This document shows positions 1-9,203 of a DNA stretch of 64,000 nt, piece by piece; within the stretch, counting starts at the first letter, position 1; every line of letters starts with the position of its first letter. The notes under the pieces are model-generated. The model was not told where the DNA came from and did no database searches. It saw only the letters and a program-made list of their open reading frames with translations. This DNA comes from Limnobacter humi (lineage in GTDB: Bacteria > Pseudomonadota > Gammaproteobacteria > Burkholderiales > Burkholderiaceae_B). A program made the position numbers and the translations under genes. The stretch covers positions 988,989 to 1,052,988 of the forward strand of contig NZ_JANIGO010000001.1 in assembly GCF_024518835.1 (NCBI RefSeq), given 5' to 3'.

Positions 1-167
1 AAGGCCGCTGCACCGCGCATTCCCGCGTGGAGGGCAATATTGGCGAGTTAAAGCGCCTGTTGGATGCCGAGGGCAAAATTAACTTCCCGGTTCAGGTGGA
101 GGTAAAGGATGCCCGCGGTACCGAGGTGGCCAGCATGACGGTGTTGTGGAATTTGAAGCGGACTTGA
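1..167 (+). CDS. C-terminal part of a hotdog-fold (DUF4442-like) protein
   Basis: The window opens inside a plus-strand gene; the frame starting at base 3 is open to a TGA at 165-167, giving the last 54 residues. The end has the alternating pattern of a hotdog thioesterase-type C-terminus: a strand ending VQVEVKD, a turn (ARGTEVA) and a last strand MTVLWNL. DUF4442 proteins are small acyl-thioester-binding or thioesterase-like proteins that end this way. With only the tail present, substrate and activity cannot be stated, and another hotdog family is possible. Confidence 0.5.
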   Translation, partial: GRCTAHSRVEGNIGELKRLLDAEGKINFPVQVEVKDARGTEVASMTVLWNLKRT

Positions 168-288
168 GCCCGATCGGCCTTTGGAAAGGGCGGGGCTGGT
201 GAATTTGCTGATGAAAAATGACGGATTGTAAAAATGAGGAGGCTTGCGTACAGTCCAAACACCACAGCCACACCGCCGAGCCCCCGCC

Positions 289-1755
289 ATGTTTCGTTTC
301 TTCACCACTGCCCTTGCTGCCACTGCTGTGCTTGGTTTGTCTGCCTGCATGGGCGGGCAAGGGGACGGTTCGTCCAGCACGGTCAATTCGTCTGGCAATG
401 GCACCCCAGTGTTGACCTCGGAAAGCCTGCTTGCGGCCATGGGTGGCAACCAGCCACCAGCCGGTGTGGGGTGTGGTTGGGGTGTGGCGTCCGACCCCGA
501 CAAGGTGAACGTGGCGTTTCCGGACAGTGCGGCCAAGTATTGGGTCACGCTGGCCCCCATCACGCCTGGCACCCGCCTGAAAATTCAAGGTAAATTTCCC
601 GACGCCCGGTATTTCTCATTCAATGCCTACGACGCAGCCCAGCGCCCCACCGATGCGATTGCCGACGTGGAGCTGGAGCCCGATGGGGGTTCCGTGAATT
701 CATTCCGCCAGGTGGCGGCTGCCGGTGGTGCATACACCGCGTACCTGCAATTCGGGGCCTCACCCACGCAACAGCCCAGTGTGCCGAGGGCCAAAAACAC
801 CCTCTACGCCGGGGATATTCAACTGGGCACGCGGGCGGTGCCCAACAGCGGTTTGGTGATGTTGATTTACCGCGTGTATGTGTCGGCCAAAGGCGAGTTT
901 GCAGATGGCGGCGTGGGCTTGCCCACGCTGACCGTGGAAACGGCGGACGGTGGCCGGGAACTGGGCACCTTGCCCACCTGTGCTGAGCCACCCCTGCCCA
1001 ACCTAGGCGGACAGTTGCCCCCGCTGGGCCTGAACGACCGCCTGTTGGCGCTGGACTACCCCAACCAACTGGCGCTGGATTTCCCGACCGCTGCTTACCC
1101 ACCCCGCACCAATCGGTTTTATGGCTTGGGTGAGGTGGGCACGCAAGTGCTCAATGCCCGGCTGGGAACCGATATTCAAACGCCCGGTTCGGTCAGCTTG
1201 GGAGCGGGTGGTTTTTTGAGCAACATTCACAATGCGTACACGTCCACCACGTTTTCCCGACGGTTTGGCAGCCTGGCACTGGTGCGGGCCAAGGCGCCCA
1301 CATTCCGCAGCCAGCCTGGTGTGGATCGGGGTGCTGAAAACCTGCGGTATTGGTCGCTGTGCGCCAATGAGTTTGCCACGCAGCGGTTCACCGCCTGTTC
1401 GGCCGATTTCCAAACCCCCGTGGATGATGACGGTTATTTCACCGTGGTGATTTCTGACCCGGCCGATCGACCTGCCAATGCAACAGCCGCCAATGGCTTT
1501 GCCTGGCTGCCTTGGGGGCCGTATGCCGACCAGGTGCTGATTTACCGCCACATGCTGGAGAACCCAGGCTTTGCACAGGCCATTCAGCGGGTACCCAAGG
1601 GCACCCCCATCCGCGAGGTGATGGGTGACTACACCCCGCTGGGCACCTACTGCAATCCAGCGGTGTTCACGCAAAGTGTGCGGCCTTCGGATGTGTTTGC
1701 GGCCTGTGTGGCTGAGCAGGCGCAAAATCCGCCCACGCTGGTGCTGGGGCGCTGA
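289..1755 (+). CDS. Hypothetical lipoprotein, 488 aa
   Basis: The product starts with a lipoprotein signal peptide: MFRFF, a hydrophobic Ala/Leu stretch, then the lipobox LSAC with the acylated Cys at residue 20. It is therefore probably anchored in the outer or inner membrane facing the periplasm. An upstream in-frame TTG at 244 would put 15 residues before the signal, so the ATG at 289 is preferred. The mature part is rich in beta-type segments and aromatic patches such as RYFSFNAYD and FAWLPWGPYADQ, with several Cys that could form periplasmic disulfides. I do not recognise the family and give no function. The gene ends 132 bases before the DUF1329 gene and may be separately transcribed. 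Confidence 0.75.
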   Translation: MFRFFTTALAATAVLGLSACMGGQGDGSSSTVNSSGNGTPVLTSESLLAAMGGNQPPAGVGCGWGVASDPDKVNVAFPDSAAKYWVTLAPITPGTRLKIQGKFPDARYFSFNAYDAAQRPTDAIADVELEPDGGSVNSFRQVAAAGGAYTAYLQFGASPTQQPSVPRAKNTLYAGDIQLGTRAVPNSGLVMLIYRVYVSAKGEFADGGVGLPTLTVETADGGRELGTLPTCAEPPLPNLGGQLPPLGLNDRLLALDYPNQLALDFPTAAYPPRTNRFYGLGEVGTQVLNARLGTDIQTPGSVSLGAGGFLSNIHNAYTSTTFSRRFGSLALVRAKAPTFRSQPGVDRGAENLRYWSLCANEFATQRFTACSADFQTPVDDDGYFTVVISDPADRPANATAANGFAWLPWGPYADQVLIYRHMLENPGFAQAIQRVPKGTPIREVMGDYTPLGTYCNPAVFTQSVRPSDVFAACVAEQAQNPPTLVLGR

Positions 1756-1803
1756 TAGACTGAACATTGGTTCGCCTGCACGACATAAAATATTTACATA
1801 GTG

Positions 1804-1833
1804 TTGACATCCAGGCGAACTCCGTTGCAGTAT
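1804..1833 (+). promoter_or_regulatory. Candidate sigma-70 promoter for the DUF1329 gene
   Basis: A perfect TTGACA (1804-1809) is followed 18 bases later by CAGTAT (1828-1833), a four-of-six match to the -10 box. It lies about 55 bases before the ATG at 1888 and in the gap after the preceding gene. This is seen by eye only. Confidence 0.4.
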
Positions 1834-1887
1834 CAACACAACAAGGGCCCGGTGAGGCCCACCACTGAACATGAGGAGACATTGTCG

Positions 1888-3237
1888 ATGAAATTGAAAA
1901 CGTCGGCCCGGCCATGGCGCCAGGGTATGTTGGCAGCAGCCTTGCTGTTGTCGCTGGGTGCAGCGCAGGCCCAAAGTTTGGATGAGTTGGGCAAGTCGCT
2001 CACGCCGGTGGGCGCCGAGCGCAAGGGCAATGCGGCTGGCACCATTCCCGAGTGGACAGGCGGTATCGCCAAGGCACCGGCCGGGTTTAACATCGACAAG
2101 TTTTCCACGTACCCGTTTGCCGACGACAAGCCCCTGTACACCATCACCGCGGCGAACATGGAGCAATACAAGGCCAACCTGACACCCGGTCAGATGGAGT
2201 TGATGCGCCGCTACCCCAGCTACAAGCTCAATGTGTACACCACACGGCGCACTGCGGCCTACCGCCAAAGCGTGTATGACAATGCCAAGGCCGAGGCATC
2301 CAGTGTGAAGCTGGTGGAAGGTGGCAACGGTGTGACGGGCATCAAGAAGTCCAACATTCCATTCCCGATCCCCAAGAGCGGTATCGAGGTGATCTGGAAC
2401 CACATTTTCCGCGACCTGGGTGGCTCGGTCACTCGTTACTCCGCAGACTTTCCGGTGCAGTCCGACGGCTCATTCACCGCGGGTAAGCGGATTGAAACCA
2501 TTTCCTGGGCGTCTTACATGGACAACCCGGAACCCAACCGCATTCTGTACTTCATGAACCAGATTACTGCGCCTGCCAACTCGGCCGGTGAAGTGGCGCT
2601 GGTGCATGAGCCCATCAACCAGGTTGAAGAGCCCCGCCTGGCCTGGCAGTACAACCCGGGACAGCGCCGCGTGATTCGCGCGCCTGAATTGGCTTACGAC
2701 AGCCCGGGTATTGGCGCGGACGGCCTGCGTACCAACGACGATTTGAACGGTTACAACGGCGCCCCCGACCGCTATGACTGGAAGTTGGTTGGCAAGAAAG
2801 AAATGATCGTGCCGTACAACAATGCCAAGCTGGCCGACCGTTCGCTGAAGTACACCCAGATCATCGGCAAGACCAACATCAACCCCGACCTGCTGCGCTA
2901 TGAGTTGCACCGGGTGTGGGTGGTGGAGGCCAACCTGAAGCCGGGCAAACGCCACATTTACGCCAAGCGCGTGTTCTATGTGGATGAGGACTCCTGGGCG
3001 GTGCTGCATGCCGACCAGTACGATGCACGTGGCCAGTTGTGGCGTGTTCGTGAAGTGTTTGGCACGCAGATTCCGTATGTGCCCACCTTCGCTTCGTCGG
3101 GTGAGGTGTTGTATGACCTGCAGGCCCGCCGCTACCTGGTGAATGCGCTGACCAACGAAGAAAAGCAGCCCGAATTTGGCAAGAAGTACGAAGTCAGTGA
3201 TTTCTCATCCGCCGCATTGCGACGCATGGGCCGGTAA
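1888..3237 (+). CDS. DUF1329 domain secreted protein, 449 aa
   Basis: The ATG at 1888 is preceded by a GAGGAG-type ribosome site and opens a clear Sec signal peptide (MKLKTSARPWRQ, Ala/Leu core, AQA cleavage near residue 29). The mature protein has the DUF1329 look: an early GTIPEWTGG motif, many Tyr/Trp, and a C-terminal stretch with RRYLVNALTNEE. DUF1329 proteins are periplasmic or outer-membrane proteins of a LolB/LppX-like fold, often encoded beside DUF1302 porins and linked to hydrophobic-compound or sterol metabolism. No DUF1302 gene is adjacent here, so the role is open. A terminator follows directly. Confidence 0.85.
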   Translation: MKLKTSARPWRQGMLAAALLLSLGAAQAQSLDELGKSLTPVGAERKGNAAGTIPEWTGGIAKAPAGFNIDKFSTYPFADDKPLYTITAANMEQYKANLTPGQMELMRRYPSYKLNVYTTRRTAAYRQSVYDNAKAEASSVKLVEGGNGVTGIKKSNIPFPIPKSGIEVIWNHIFRDLGGSVTRYSADFPVQSDGSFTAGKRIETISWASYMDNPEPNRILYFMNQITAPANSAGEVALVHEPINQVEEPRLAWQYNPGQRRVIRAPELAYDSPGIGADGLRTNDDLNGYNGAPDRYDWKLVGKKEMIVPYNNAKLADRSLKYTQIIGKTNINPDLLRYELHRVWVVEANLKPGKRHIYAKRVFYVDEDSWAVLHADQYDARGQLWRVREVFGTQIPYVPTFASSGEVLYDLQARRYLVNALTNEEKQPEFGKKYEVSDFSSAALRRMGR

Positions 3238-3266
3238 CAAGAACAACAGGTTGTTGTTGTAACTTC

Positions 3267-3301
3267 AACGGCGCAACTCCCTTCACGGTTGCGCCGTTTT
3301 T
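3267..3301 (+). terminator. Rho-independent terminator after the DUF1329 gene
   Basis: An 11-bp perfect stem (AACGGCGCAAC pairing with GTTGCGCCGTT) encloses a 10-base loop and runs into a T-tract at 3297-3301. It lies 30 bases after the stop codon. The facing minus-strand operon ends at 3314, so the hairpin may also help stop transcription from the other side. Confidence 0.8.
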
Positions 3302-3313
3302 ATTGGTGCTGTT

Positions 3314-5206
3314 TTATTTCCAGCGGCCCTCAGGCCAGAAGGCCGCGCCACGCGGTTCGACCACTTCGTCTGCATGCTGGTGCGCCCACTGCAACGCCTT
3401 GCAAAATTCCTCGGCCAGCGGGTTCTCATCCACCACATGGCGTTCCATGAAGTTTTTGGATTTCACGAGCGCACGCAGTTCATCCAGCAAACCGGGTGTG
3501 TTGATGTAACGCACAGCACCTTGCACGTAATTGTCCACACTGGTGGCCACGCAATAGTCTTCCAAACCGAATGCGGCCAGCACATCGTAGTCGCTGCGCG
3601 AATGCGGTTCTTCGCCCAACCAGGCCACCACGGGCATGCCCAACACCATGCAGTCGATGGTGGAGGTGGCATTGCCAAACGGGAACGGGCTTAAGGCGAG
3701 GTGGTTTTGGGCCAGCAGCGCCAGGTATTGGTCGTAACTGGTGCGGCGGGCCACAATGGCATTGGGGAAATGCGCCTTTAGCCGTTTTTCGGTGGAAAGG
3801 TGGCCCAGCCCGAATTCATTGGGGAAGAACATGAAGCGAACGGGCTTCTCTGCTTGCCGTTCAATTTCCTTCAGCGCTGCAATGAAGTGCAGGTTGATTT
3901 TCATCACATTGCAGGGCACCGCAATGGACACAAACTCATCGCTGAGTACCGCTTGCTCCGGCAGCTTCAGGTGTTTGTGCTTTTCAATGAGGCTGCCGAT
4001 TTCGCTGTCCAGCACCAGCATGTTTTCATGCACCACGCCAGTGTCGACCACCGTGCGGGTGTTGATGAAGGCCAGGTCCATGGTGTTTGAAAAGCTGCTG
4101 GCCGGGTGACCAAAACTCATGACCTGCAACGGTGCCCAGCGCAGGTTGGCCATGGAGATGCCCCAGGCCCGCATGCCCACGCTGGTGAAGTAGGCAATGT
4201 CGGGGGTGCACTGGTTCAGCACCGGTTGCAGGTTCATTTCGTCCACGGGTACTTCAATATAACGGTCAAAGAGTGCAATGGCGTCGTCGTCCACATCGGC
4301 CTTCAGACCGACCAGCACCATGTAGTAGTCGTGCTTCAACTGTTTGATGATGGGGGCATACCAGCGGTACATGGCATGCAGCGAGTTGAAGCTTTCGGCC
4401 ACCACGGCCATCACGGGCTTGTGTTGTGTGTTGCCCGGTTGCGGCACGCTGCCGGTGGGTTTGGGGGCAATGCCTTTGGCTTTGTGCAGGCGCTTGAACC
4501 AGTCATTTAAGTGTTGCTTGATGGTGTGCTTGCGGCCAGCCGTGCTGTAGCTGCACAGCATCCACACATTGGCAATGATTTGCGCATAGTGCTCAATCGG
4601 CCGAAGCGCATGGAAGGGGTTGTACTCTTCCAGCAAAAATTTGCGGGCGGCTTCACCGTTCATCGTGACGGGCAAGCGGTCCAGCAACAGCCCCAGGGTA
4701 ATGAGCGCTGCAGGCTCGGTTTCCTCCAGCGACAGTTCCACCAGGTCGGCCGTGTCAATGTCGCCCAATGTGGCGAGCAGCAGCAGGCGCAGCATGGCTG
4801 GGTTGTCGGTCAGCTTCTGGGTTTTCTTCTCGCCGGCTTTGGCCTTCAGCAGCTTCAACACATGGGTTTGGCTGCCGTAGCCAGACACCTCAAACACATA
4901 GCCGATGAAGCGTTTTTGGCAGGTGAGGTGAAACACCTCATTGATGGTGAACTTGTGCGAAAAGTCGGTGAACACGCGGATGTACAGCGCTGCAATGCGG
5001 GTGCACAACTCGGTCACACCCACCAGGTTCAGTTGCAGCAGGTTGGCGTACGGTTTGCGCTCGCACTGTTCAACCAGTTTGCCGAGCAGCCGCACAGCCT
5101 TCTCGGCCGGTGTGGTGTGCAGCAGCAAAGCATTTTCCAGTTCGCTGACCTGTTCGGCCAGTTCGGTGTAATGCACTTGAAATTGTTCTTCGAGGGTGGT
5201 GTTCAT
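3314..5206 (-). CDS. GT41-family (HMW1C/OGT-like) glycosyltransferase, 630 aa
   Basis: The protein has a helical N-terminal domain of about 260 residues and then a GT-B catalytic region. The first Rossmann half has PDIAYFTSVGMRAWG and the acceptor-side motif SFGHPASS. The second half has the nucleotide-sugar signature PFGNATSTIDCM-LGMPVVAW-G with SRSDYD. This is the pattern of HMW1C-type N-glycosyltransferases and the catalytic part of O-GlcNAc transferases, which move hexose from a UDP-sugar onto protein Asn or Ser/Thr in the cytoplasm. No TPR array is evident, favouring HMW1C. It is the last gene of a seven-gene operon and overlaps the desaturase stop by 4 bases. Its acceptor is unknown. 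Confidence 0.75.
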   Translation of the reverse strand: MNTTLEEQFQVHYTELAEQVSELENALLLHTTPAEKAVRLLGKLVEQCERKPYANLLQLNLVGVTELCTRIAALYIRVFTDFSHKFTINEVFHLTCQKRFIGYVFEVSGYGSQTHVLKLLKAKAGEKKTQKLTDNPAMLRLLLLATLGDIDTADLVELSLEETEPAALITLGLLLDRLPVTMNGEAARKFLLEEYNPFHALRPIEHYAQIIANVWMLCSYSTAGRKHTIKQHLNDWFKRLHKAKGIAPKPTGSVPQPGNTQHKPVMAVVAESFNSLHAMYRWYAPIIKQLKHDYYMVLVGLKADVDDDAIALFDRYIEVPVDEMNLQPVLNQCTPDIAYFTSVGMRAWGISMANLRWAPLQVMSFGHPASSFSNTMDLAFINTRTVVDTGVVHENMLVLDSEIGSLIEKHKHLKLPEQAVLSDEFVSIAVPCNVMKINLHFIAALKEIERQAEKPVRFMFFPNEFGLGHLSTEKRLKAHFPNAIVARRTSYDQYLALLAQNHLALSPFPFGNATSTIDCMVLGMPVVAWLGEEPHSRSDYDVLAAFGLEDYCVATSVDNYVQGAVRYINTPGLLDELRALVKSKNFMERHVVDENPLAEEFCKALQWAHQHADEVVEPRGAAFWPEGRWK

Positions 5207-6138
5207 GCCGTGGCCTGTGGGGTGCGCAAGGTGTGGAGGTGGGCCTGCACAGTGTGCGGGCCAGGGGGCAAGTCGTGTTCAATGGCGGCGCGCAATGCGG
5301 GCAGTTTGCAATAGGGCACAGCCGGGTACATGTGGTGTTCAATGTGGTAATTCATGTTCCAGTACAACCAGGACCAAAAGCGGGGCAGCAGCAGCGTACG
5401 GCTGTTGGCGCGGTAATCGCTGTGGTTGGAGGCCAGCCCGCTGTGCTGCAGTTTGGCCAGCATGCGGTTGGGCAGGGTGCAACAGAAAGGGGCCAGGGTC
5501 AGCAGAAACAGCCCTTGCCAAAAACCGGTGGCGGCAAACAGCGCCAGCAACAGCGCGTGCCCGGCCACCGTGTACCGTGCTGTGCGCACCAGGGCCTGCC
5601 GTGCAGCGCTGGCAGGTGGGAATGTGGCTTCACCAAACGGACCTTTGACGCGGTTGCAGGCGTTGTCCCACACAATGGTGGTGGCGCGTTGGAAGGCGGC
5701 CCAATCAAACAGGGCAAATGCCCACCAGCGTTCCAGCAGCGGGTAGGGGGCCGGGTTCACTTCAAAGTCCACACCGGTGTGCAAGGTGTGTTTGTGGTGG
5801 TGGCTGTGGCTGTGGTCAAAGTACACCGGGTTGTTCCAGGTCAGGAAGGACACCAGCCGGTATAGCGCCTTATTCAGCCATGGGGAGGAAAACACCGTGC
5901 CATGTTTGAGCTCATGGCCCAGGCCGGCATACCCCAAAAACGTGTACACCATGCCGTGGAACAACAGCACGGGCAACGCGGCCAGCAAACGGGCATTGAG
6001 CGATTGGGTGAGTGTTGTAAACAGCCAGCCCGTCAACAGCAACAAACCGGCATGTGCAGCCAGTTTGAGGGCGCTCTGCCAGTTGTCGCGCTGCGACAGT
6101 GTTTGCAGAAATTCGCGGTTGATGGGGCTTCGGTACAT
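5203..6138 (-). CDS. Membrane fatty-acid desaturase family protein, 311 aa
   Basis: Three histidine clusters of the membrane di-iron desaturase family are visible: HELKH (75-79), HSHHHKH (111-117) and HIEHHMYP near residue 273. They are set between hydrophobic segments (about residues 25-70 and 180-210) that would form membrane helices. Enzymes of this family use O2 to insert a double bond or hydroxyl into acyl chains or related lipids. Being translationally coupled to the GT41 gene and inside a glycan-type operon, it may modify a lipid part of the product, but it could be a general acyl desaturase. It ends with a 4-base overlap into the next gene. Confidence 0.8.
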   Translation of the reverse strand: MYRSPINREFLQTLSQRDNWQSALKLAAHAGLLLLTGWLFTTLTQSLNARLLAALPVLLFHGMVYTFLGYAGLGHELKHGTVFSSPWLNKALYRLVSFLTWNNPVYFDHSHSHHHKHTLHTGVDFEVNPAPYPLLERWWAFALFDWAAFQRATTIVWDNACNRVKGPFGEATFPPASAARQALVRTARYTVAGHALLLALFAATGFWQGLFLLTLAPFCCTLPNRMLAKLQHSGLASNHSDYRANSRTLLLPRFWSWLYWNMNYHIEHHMYPAVPYCKLPALRAAIEHDLPPGPHTVQAHLHTLRTPQATA

Positions 6139-6162
6139 GGTGTATGACTCTACAGGCTCACT

Positions 6163-6894
6163 TCATGAGCCCGACAGCAGGGTGGAAAAGTCACCCAGGA
6201 GTTCAAAGGCAATCATGGTGTGTTCCACATGGTAAATGCGGCGGCCCTGTGCGTGCCCGTTCAAAAACTCGGTCACATCCGAGTGGATGTTGGAGGCATA
6301 GTCGTGCCACAACACCACTGCATTCTTGCGGGCCATGCGATAAGCATTTTCCGTGTCCTTCTTCACGATGTCGAAGTGGTGTCCACCGTCGATGAAGATG
6401 AAATCAAACTGGTGCTCAAAGCCTTGTTCACGCACGTCCAGCGTGGTGCTGTCTTGCAAAATTTGTTGCACCTTGCTGTGCACGGCCGCATCGGCGCGGG
6501 CCAGGCAGCGGGCACCTTGGTCTGCAAAGGCGCTGCGCAGGTAATCATCATTGGCATCGCCGTCTTTCAGCACGTCGCCGGTGTGGGTGCTGCTGACTTC
6601 GTCAGGCGGCAGGTCGATGGTGACCACCTGCGCATCCACGGGTGTGTTTTGCGCTAACAACAGCGTGGTGGCACCCATGAAGGTACCGAATTCAAACAGG
6701 GAGCTTGCACCCGTAAGTTTGGCCAGGCTCACCAGCACACTGCTTTCCAGCAGGGTCATGCCCCCAATGTCCGGGCTGGGAATGTTCACGGTAAAGCCCA
6801 CGTTCTGCCCGGGGAAGCGGTTTTCAATCGCTTTGAACAGCACTTTGGGCCGAATGGCTTGAATCACGGTGTGGTCGGGAAGGCGTGCGTTCAT
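6163..6894 (-). CDS. Class I SAM-dependent methyltransferase, 243 aa
   Basis: The central region carries the SAM-binding pattern: SLFEFGTFMGATTLLLA (motif I), VVTIDLPP (acidic end of strand 2), and DFIFIDGGHHFDIVKKD, a signature of the Methyltransf_24 type. A late VLWHDY motif is also typical of this group, members of which methylate sugars in surface glycan or antibiotic clusters. The start overlaps the stop of the oxidoreductase gene as ATGA, showing operon coupling. The substrate is not readable from the sequence. Confidence 0.75.
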   Translation of the reverse strand: MNARLPDHTVIQAIRPKVLFKAIENRFPGQNVGFTVNIPSPDIGGMTLLESSVLVSLAKLTGASSLFEFGTFMGATTLLLAQNTPVDAQVVTIDLPPDEVSSTHTGDVLKDGDANDDYLRSAFADQGARCLARADAAVHSKVQQILQDSTTLDVREQGFEHQFDFIFIDGGHHFDIVKKDTENAYRMARKNAVVLWHDYASNIHSDVTEFLNGHAQGRRIYHVEHTMIAFELLGDFSTLLSGS

Positions 6895-8087
6895 GCAGGT
6901 ATGCTCCGGTTGGTGGGCGTGGGGTTACTGCTGGTGTGGACGGTATTGCCCAGTTCAATGGTGTGGCCTGTGGCGGATGCGCGTGCAATGGCCTGCGCCA
7001 GTTCAAGCCCTTCGGTGGCCACGCCCACCGACAGGGTGTAAGGGTTGAGTTGACCTTCGCGCAATGCACGGGCAATGTCGGTGTAGTAATTGGCAAAGGC
7101 TTCAATAAAGCCAGCCGGGTGGCCTGCTTTGAAGCGTTGGTATCGGCCTTGTGGGGTAATGCTGGAGCTCGATGAAATGCGGTCCAGAATCATGCGGTTG
7201 CCCAAGGCATCGGCAGCCCGAAGCAACTCGGGTTCTTCTTGAAACCATTCCAGGCTGCCTTGCGTGCCAAACACACGGATGCGCAGGCCATTGCGCTGGC
7301 CCAGCGCGGCCTTGCCATACCAGGCATTCAACAGCAGGTTGTTGTCGTAACGCACCACGGCGTCCACATCGTCAATCAAGCCGGGCGACACGCCACTGAT
7401 GGAGCGTGACCAGGCATTCACCGACACCGGTTTGGCCTTGCACAGAAAATTCACCAGGCTATGCACGTGAACAAACAGGTCCAGCGATACACAGGCAATG
7501 TCGCCATCGCGCAATCGCCAATCCTGAATGGCGGTGGTCTTGTTCTGGTTCTTCAGGCGCATGTAGCTGTCCTGTGGCATTTCTGCCATCACCCGAAACA
7601 CCTGGCCAATCTGGCCTTGCTCAATGCGGGCTTTCATTTCACGCACCACGGGGTAGCCGGTGTAATTGAACACCGAGAACACCTCGGTGGTGTCGCTGTC
7701 CACGCGAGTCAGCAAATCACGGCACTGTGCCACATTGGCCAGCAGCGGTTTGTCTGAAATCACGGCCAGACCATGGTCCAGCGCGAGGTGAATGTAATCG
7801 GCGTGCGAGTCAATTGGCGTGGCAATCACCACAGCATCCAGTTCGTCGGCTTCGGCTTGAATGAGGTGCTCAGCACTGGGGTACACCCGGTTGGCGGTAA
7901 CACCATACTGACGCCCGCTCTCGGCATTGAACTCGGCATCCCGGCTGAAGCAACCGGCCTGCAGGTCGAATTCGCCATCCATTTTCAGGGCAATTTCATG
8001 CACCCGGCCCACGGCCGAGTTCACGCCACCGCCAATCATGCCCACGCGGATGGGTTTGCCAAAACGGGGCTGTGTGTGATTGTTCAT
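6891..8087 (-). CDS. Gfo/Idh/MocA family oxidoreductase, 398 aa
   Basis: The N-terminus has a Rossmann dinucleotide fold (VGMIGGGVNSAVG) followed by the family's VVIATPIDSHADY and SDKPLL motifs. The Lys of the last is the usual catalytic-site residue. A C-terminal alpha/beta domain follows. Members oxidise or reduce sugars and cyclitols with NAD(P), often on nucleotide-sugar intermediates. A strong GGAGGA ribosome site precedes the ATG. It lies between the FkbM and SAM methyltransferase genes, consistent with making a modified sugar. The last 20 residues are Asn/Thr/Ser-rich and look dispensable. Confidence 0.85.
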   Translation of the reverse strand: MNNHTQPRFGKPIRVGMIGGGVNSAVGRVHEIALKMDGEFDLQAGCFSRDAEFNAESGRQYGVTANRVYPSAEHLIQAEADELDAVVIATPIDSHADYIHLALDHGLAVISDKPLLANVAQCRDLLTRVDSDTTEVFSVFNYTGYPVVREMKARIEQGQIGQVFRVMAEMPQDSYMRLKNQNKTTAIQDWRLRDGDIACVSLDLFVHVHSLVNFLCKAKPVSVNAWSRSISGVSPGLIDDVDAVVRYDNNLLLNAWYGKAALGQRNGLRIRVFGTQGSLEWFQEEPELLRAADALGNRMILDRISSSSSITPQGRYQRFKAGHPAGFIEAFANYYTDIARALREGQLNPYTLSVGVATEGLELAQAIARASATGHTIELGNTVHTSSNPTPTNRSIPA

Positions 8088-8090
8088 GGC

Positions 8091-9203
8091 TCATTCCTCC
8101 GTGAAAAACATCACGGTTTCTGACCAACCCTCGGTGTAATGGCGAAGGCGGACTTTGTAACGTGGGTTCAGGCTCATCACGTGAGCCCACACCTCCCGAA
8201 AATGCGAGGCCTGGTGGTAGACCGAAATAGCCAGTTTGGGCTTGTGCTTCAAAATCTGTTGGCGACAACCCGCCAGTGCATGCAGCTCCCAGCCTTCCAG
8301 GTCCATCTTGATGAAGGTGGCGGCTTCGGTTATTTCGGCGTCCACCGTGTTGACCCGGATGCTGTGTTGACCACCCTGGCCCACGGCCGAGGCCGAGCCT
8401 GCGTCGGGATCGAAGTCCAGTTGACCGGGCGCATCCGACACGCCCAGCGGTTTGAACACAATGTCGCGATGCTGCGCCAGGCGCCGCTGTGCCGCCGCCA
8501 TGTTCACCGGCGACGGTTCAAACAGATACACCCGGCGGTAAGCTGGGTCTCGCTTGCAAAATTCTTCGGTGGTGTCGCCATCAAATCCGCCGCAATCCAC
8601 AAACACTTCGCGGTTCAGGTTCAGGAAGTCTTCAAAATATTGATCACGGAACCGAACCGTGTAACCCTGCATGCTGGATGCGTCTGCACTCAGGCGAAAG
8701 GCCAGTGTATTGATCAAGGTGTGCCGTGATTCATCGTCGGCCAGTTGGGCAAACAGGGTTTCCCAATCAGCCCGGTGCTTCATCCATTCCAGCCGTTGTT
8801 CACGCACAAAGGCTGGCATCAGGGTGTTGGCGGTGGCCGGGTAACGCAGAAAGTCTGCCAGGCTCAAAATCCGTTCGAACCCGCGCGCGCTGAGGGCTTT
8901 GTGAACACTCACCGGAACAATCGAGGTTGAGCAGTTCACCACCCAGGCATGGGTAGGGACCTGTTTCATGGTCAGCACGGGCAAACCTGCCCACTCGGTG
9001 CCTTCAAAACGGTCGTCAATCCAGCCATCCAGCCGCACCTCACGGGCCAGGGCCAGGCCTTCCGGGTTGCGGCCAATCGCATAACGCAGGGCGGGTTGGC
9101 GAGGGTCGAGAAATTCCGCAATCCAGCGTGTGGTTTTCGGGTTGTTGGGCTGGTGCAGCTGGGCATCCAGTTGCTCGCCCAGGGTGTGTTCCATCACTGG
9201 CAT
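8091..9203 (-). CDS. FkbM family methyltransferase, 370 aa
   Basis: The C-terminal half holds the FkbM pattern: FVDCGGFDGDTTEEF (SAM site), a VYLFEPSP strand, and TFIKMDLEGWELHALAG. FkbM proteins are O-methyltransferases acting on sugars and polyketides. The first 130 residues are extra and contain a predicted alpha/beta segment (YAIGRNPEG, GWIDDRFEGTEW, WVVNCSTSIVP) like the nucleotide-fold part that precedes FkbM in many capsule and O-antigen proteins. It lies 3 bases upstream of the oxidoreductase gene and overlaps the ATP-grasp gene by 10 bases. The substrate is unknown. Confidence 0.8.
   Translation of the reverse strand: MPVMEHTLGEQLDAQLHQPNNPKTTRWIAEFLDPRQPALRYAIGRNPEGLALAREVRLDGWIDDRFEGTEWAGLPVLTMKQVPTHAWVVNCSTSIVPVSVHKALSARGFERILSLADFLRYPATANTLMPAFVREQRLEWMKHRADWETLFAQLADDESRHTLINTLAFRLSADASSMQGYTVRFRDQYFEDFLNLNREVFVDCGGFDGDTTEEFCKRDPAYRRVYLFEPSPVNMAAAQRRLAQHRDIVFKPLGVSDAPGQLDFDPDAGSASAVGQGGQHSIRVNTVDAEITEAATFIKMDLEGWELHALAGCRQQILKHKPKLAISVYHQASHFREVWAHVMSLNPRYKVRLRHYTEGWSETVMFFTEE

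Noticed and set aside
1003..2403. Long minus-strand open frame (466 aa) across two plus-strand genes
   Set aside because: It lies opposite two well-supported genes with signal peptides, and its composition is His/Gln/Arg-rich as expected of an antisense frame in GC-rich DNA.
4511..5314. Plus-strand frame (267 aa) opposite the GT41 gene
   Set aside because: It is the reverse-strand shadow of a gene with clear family motifs and is Gln/His-rich without any domain.
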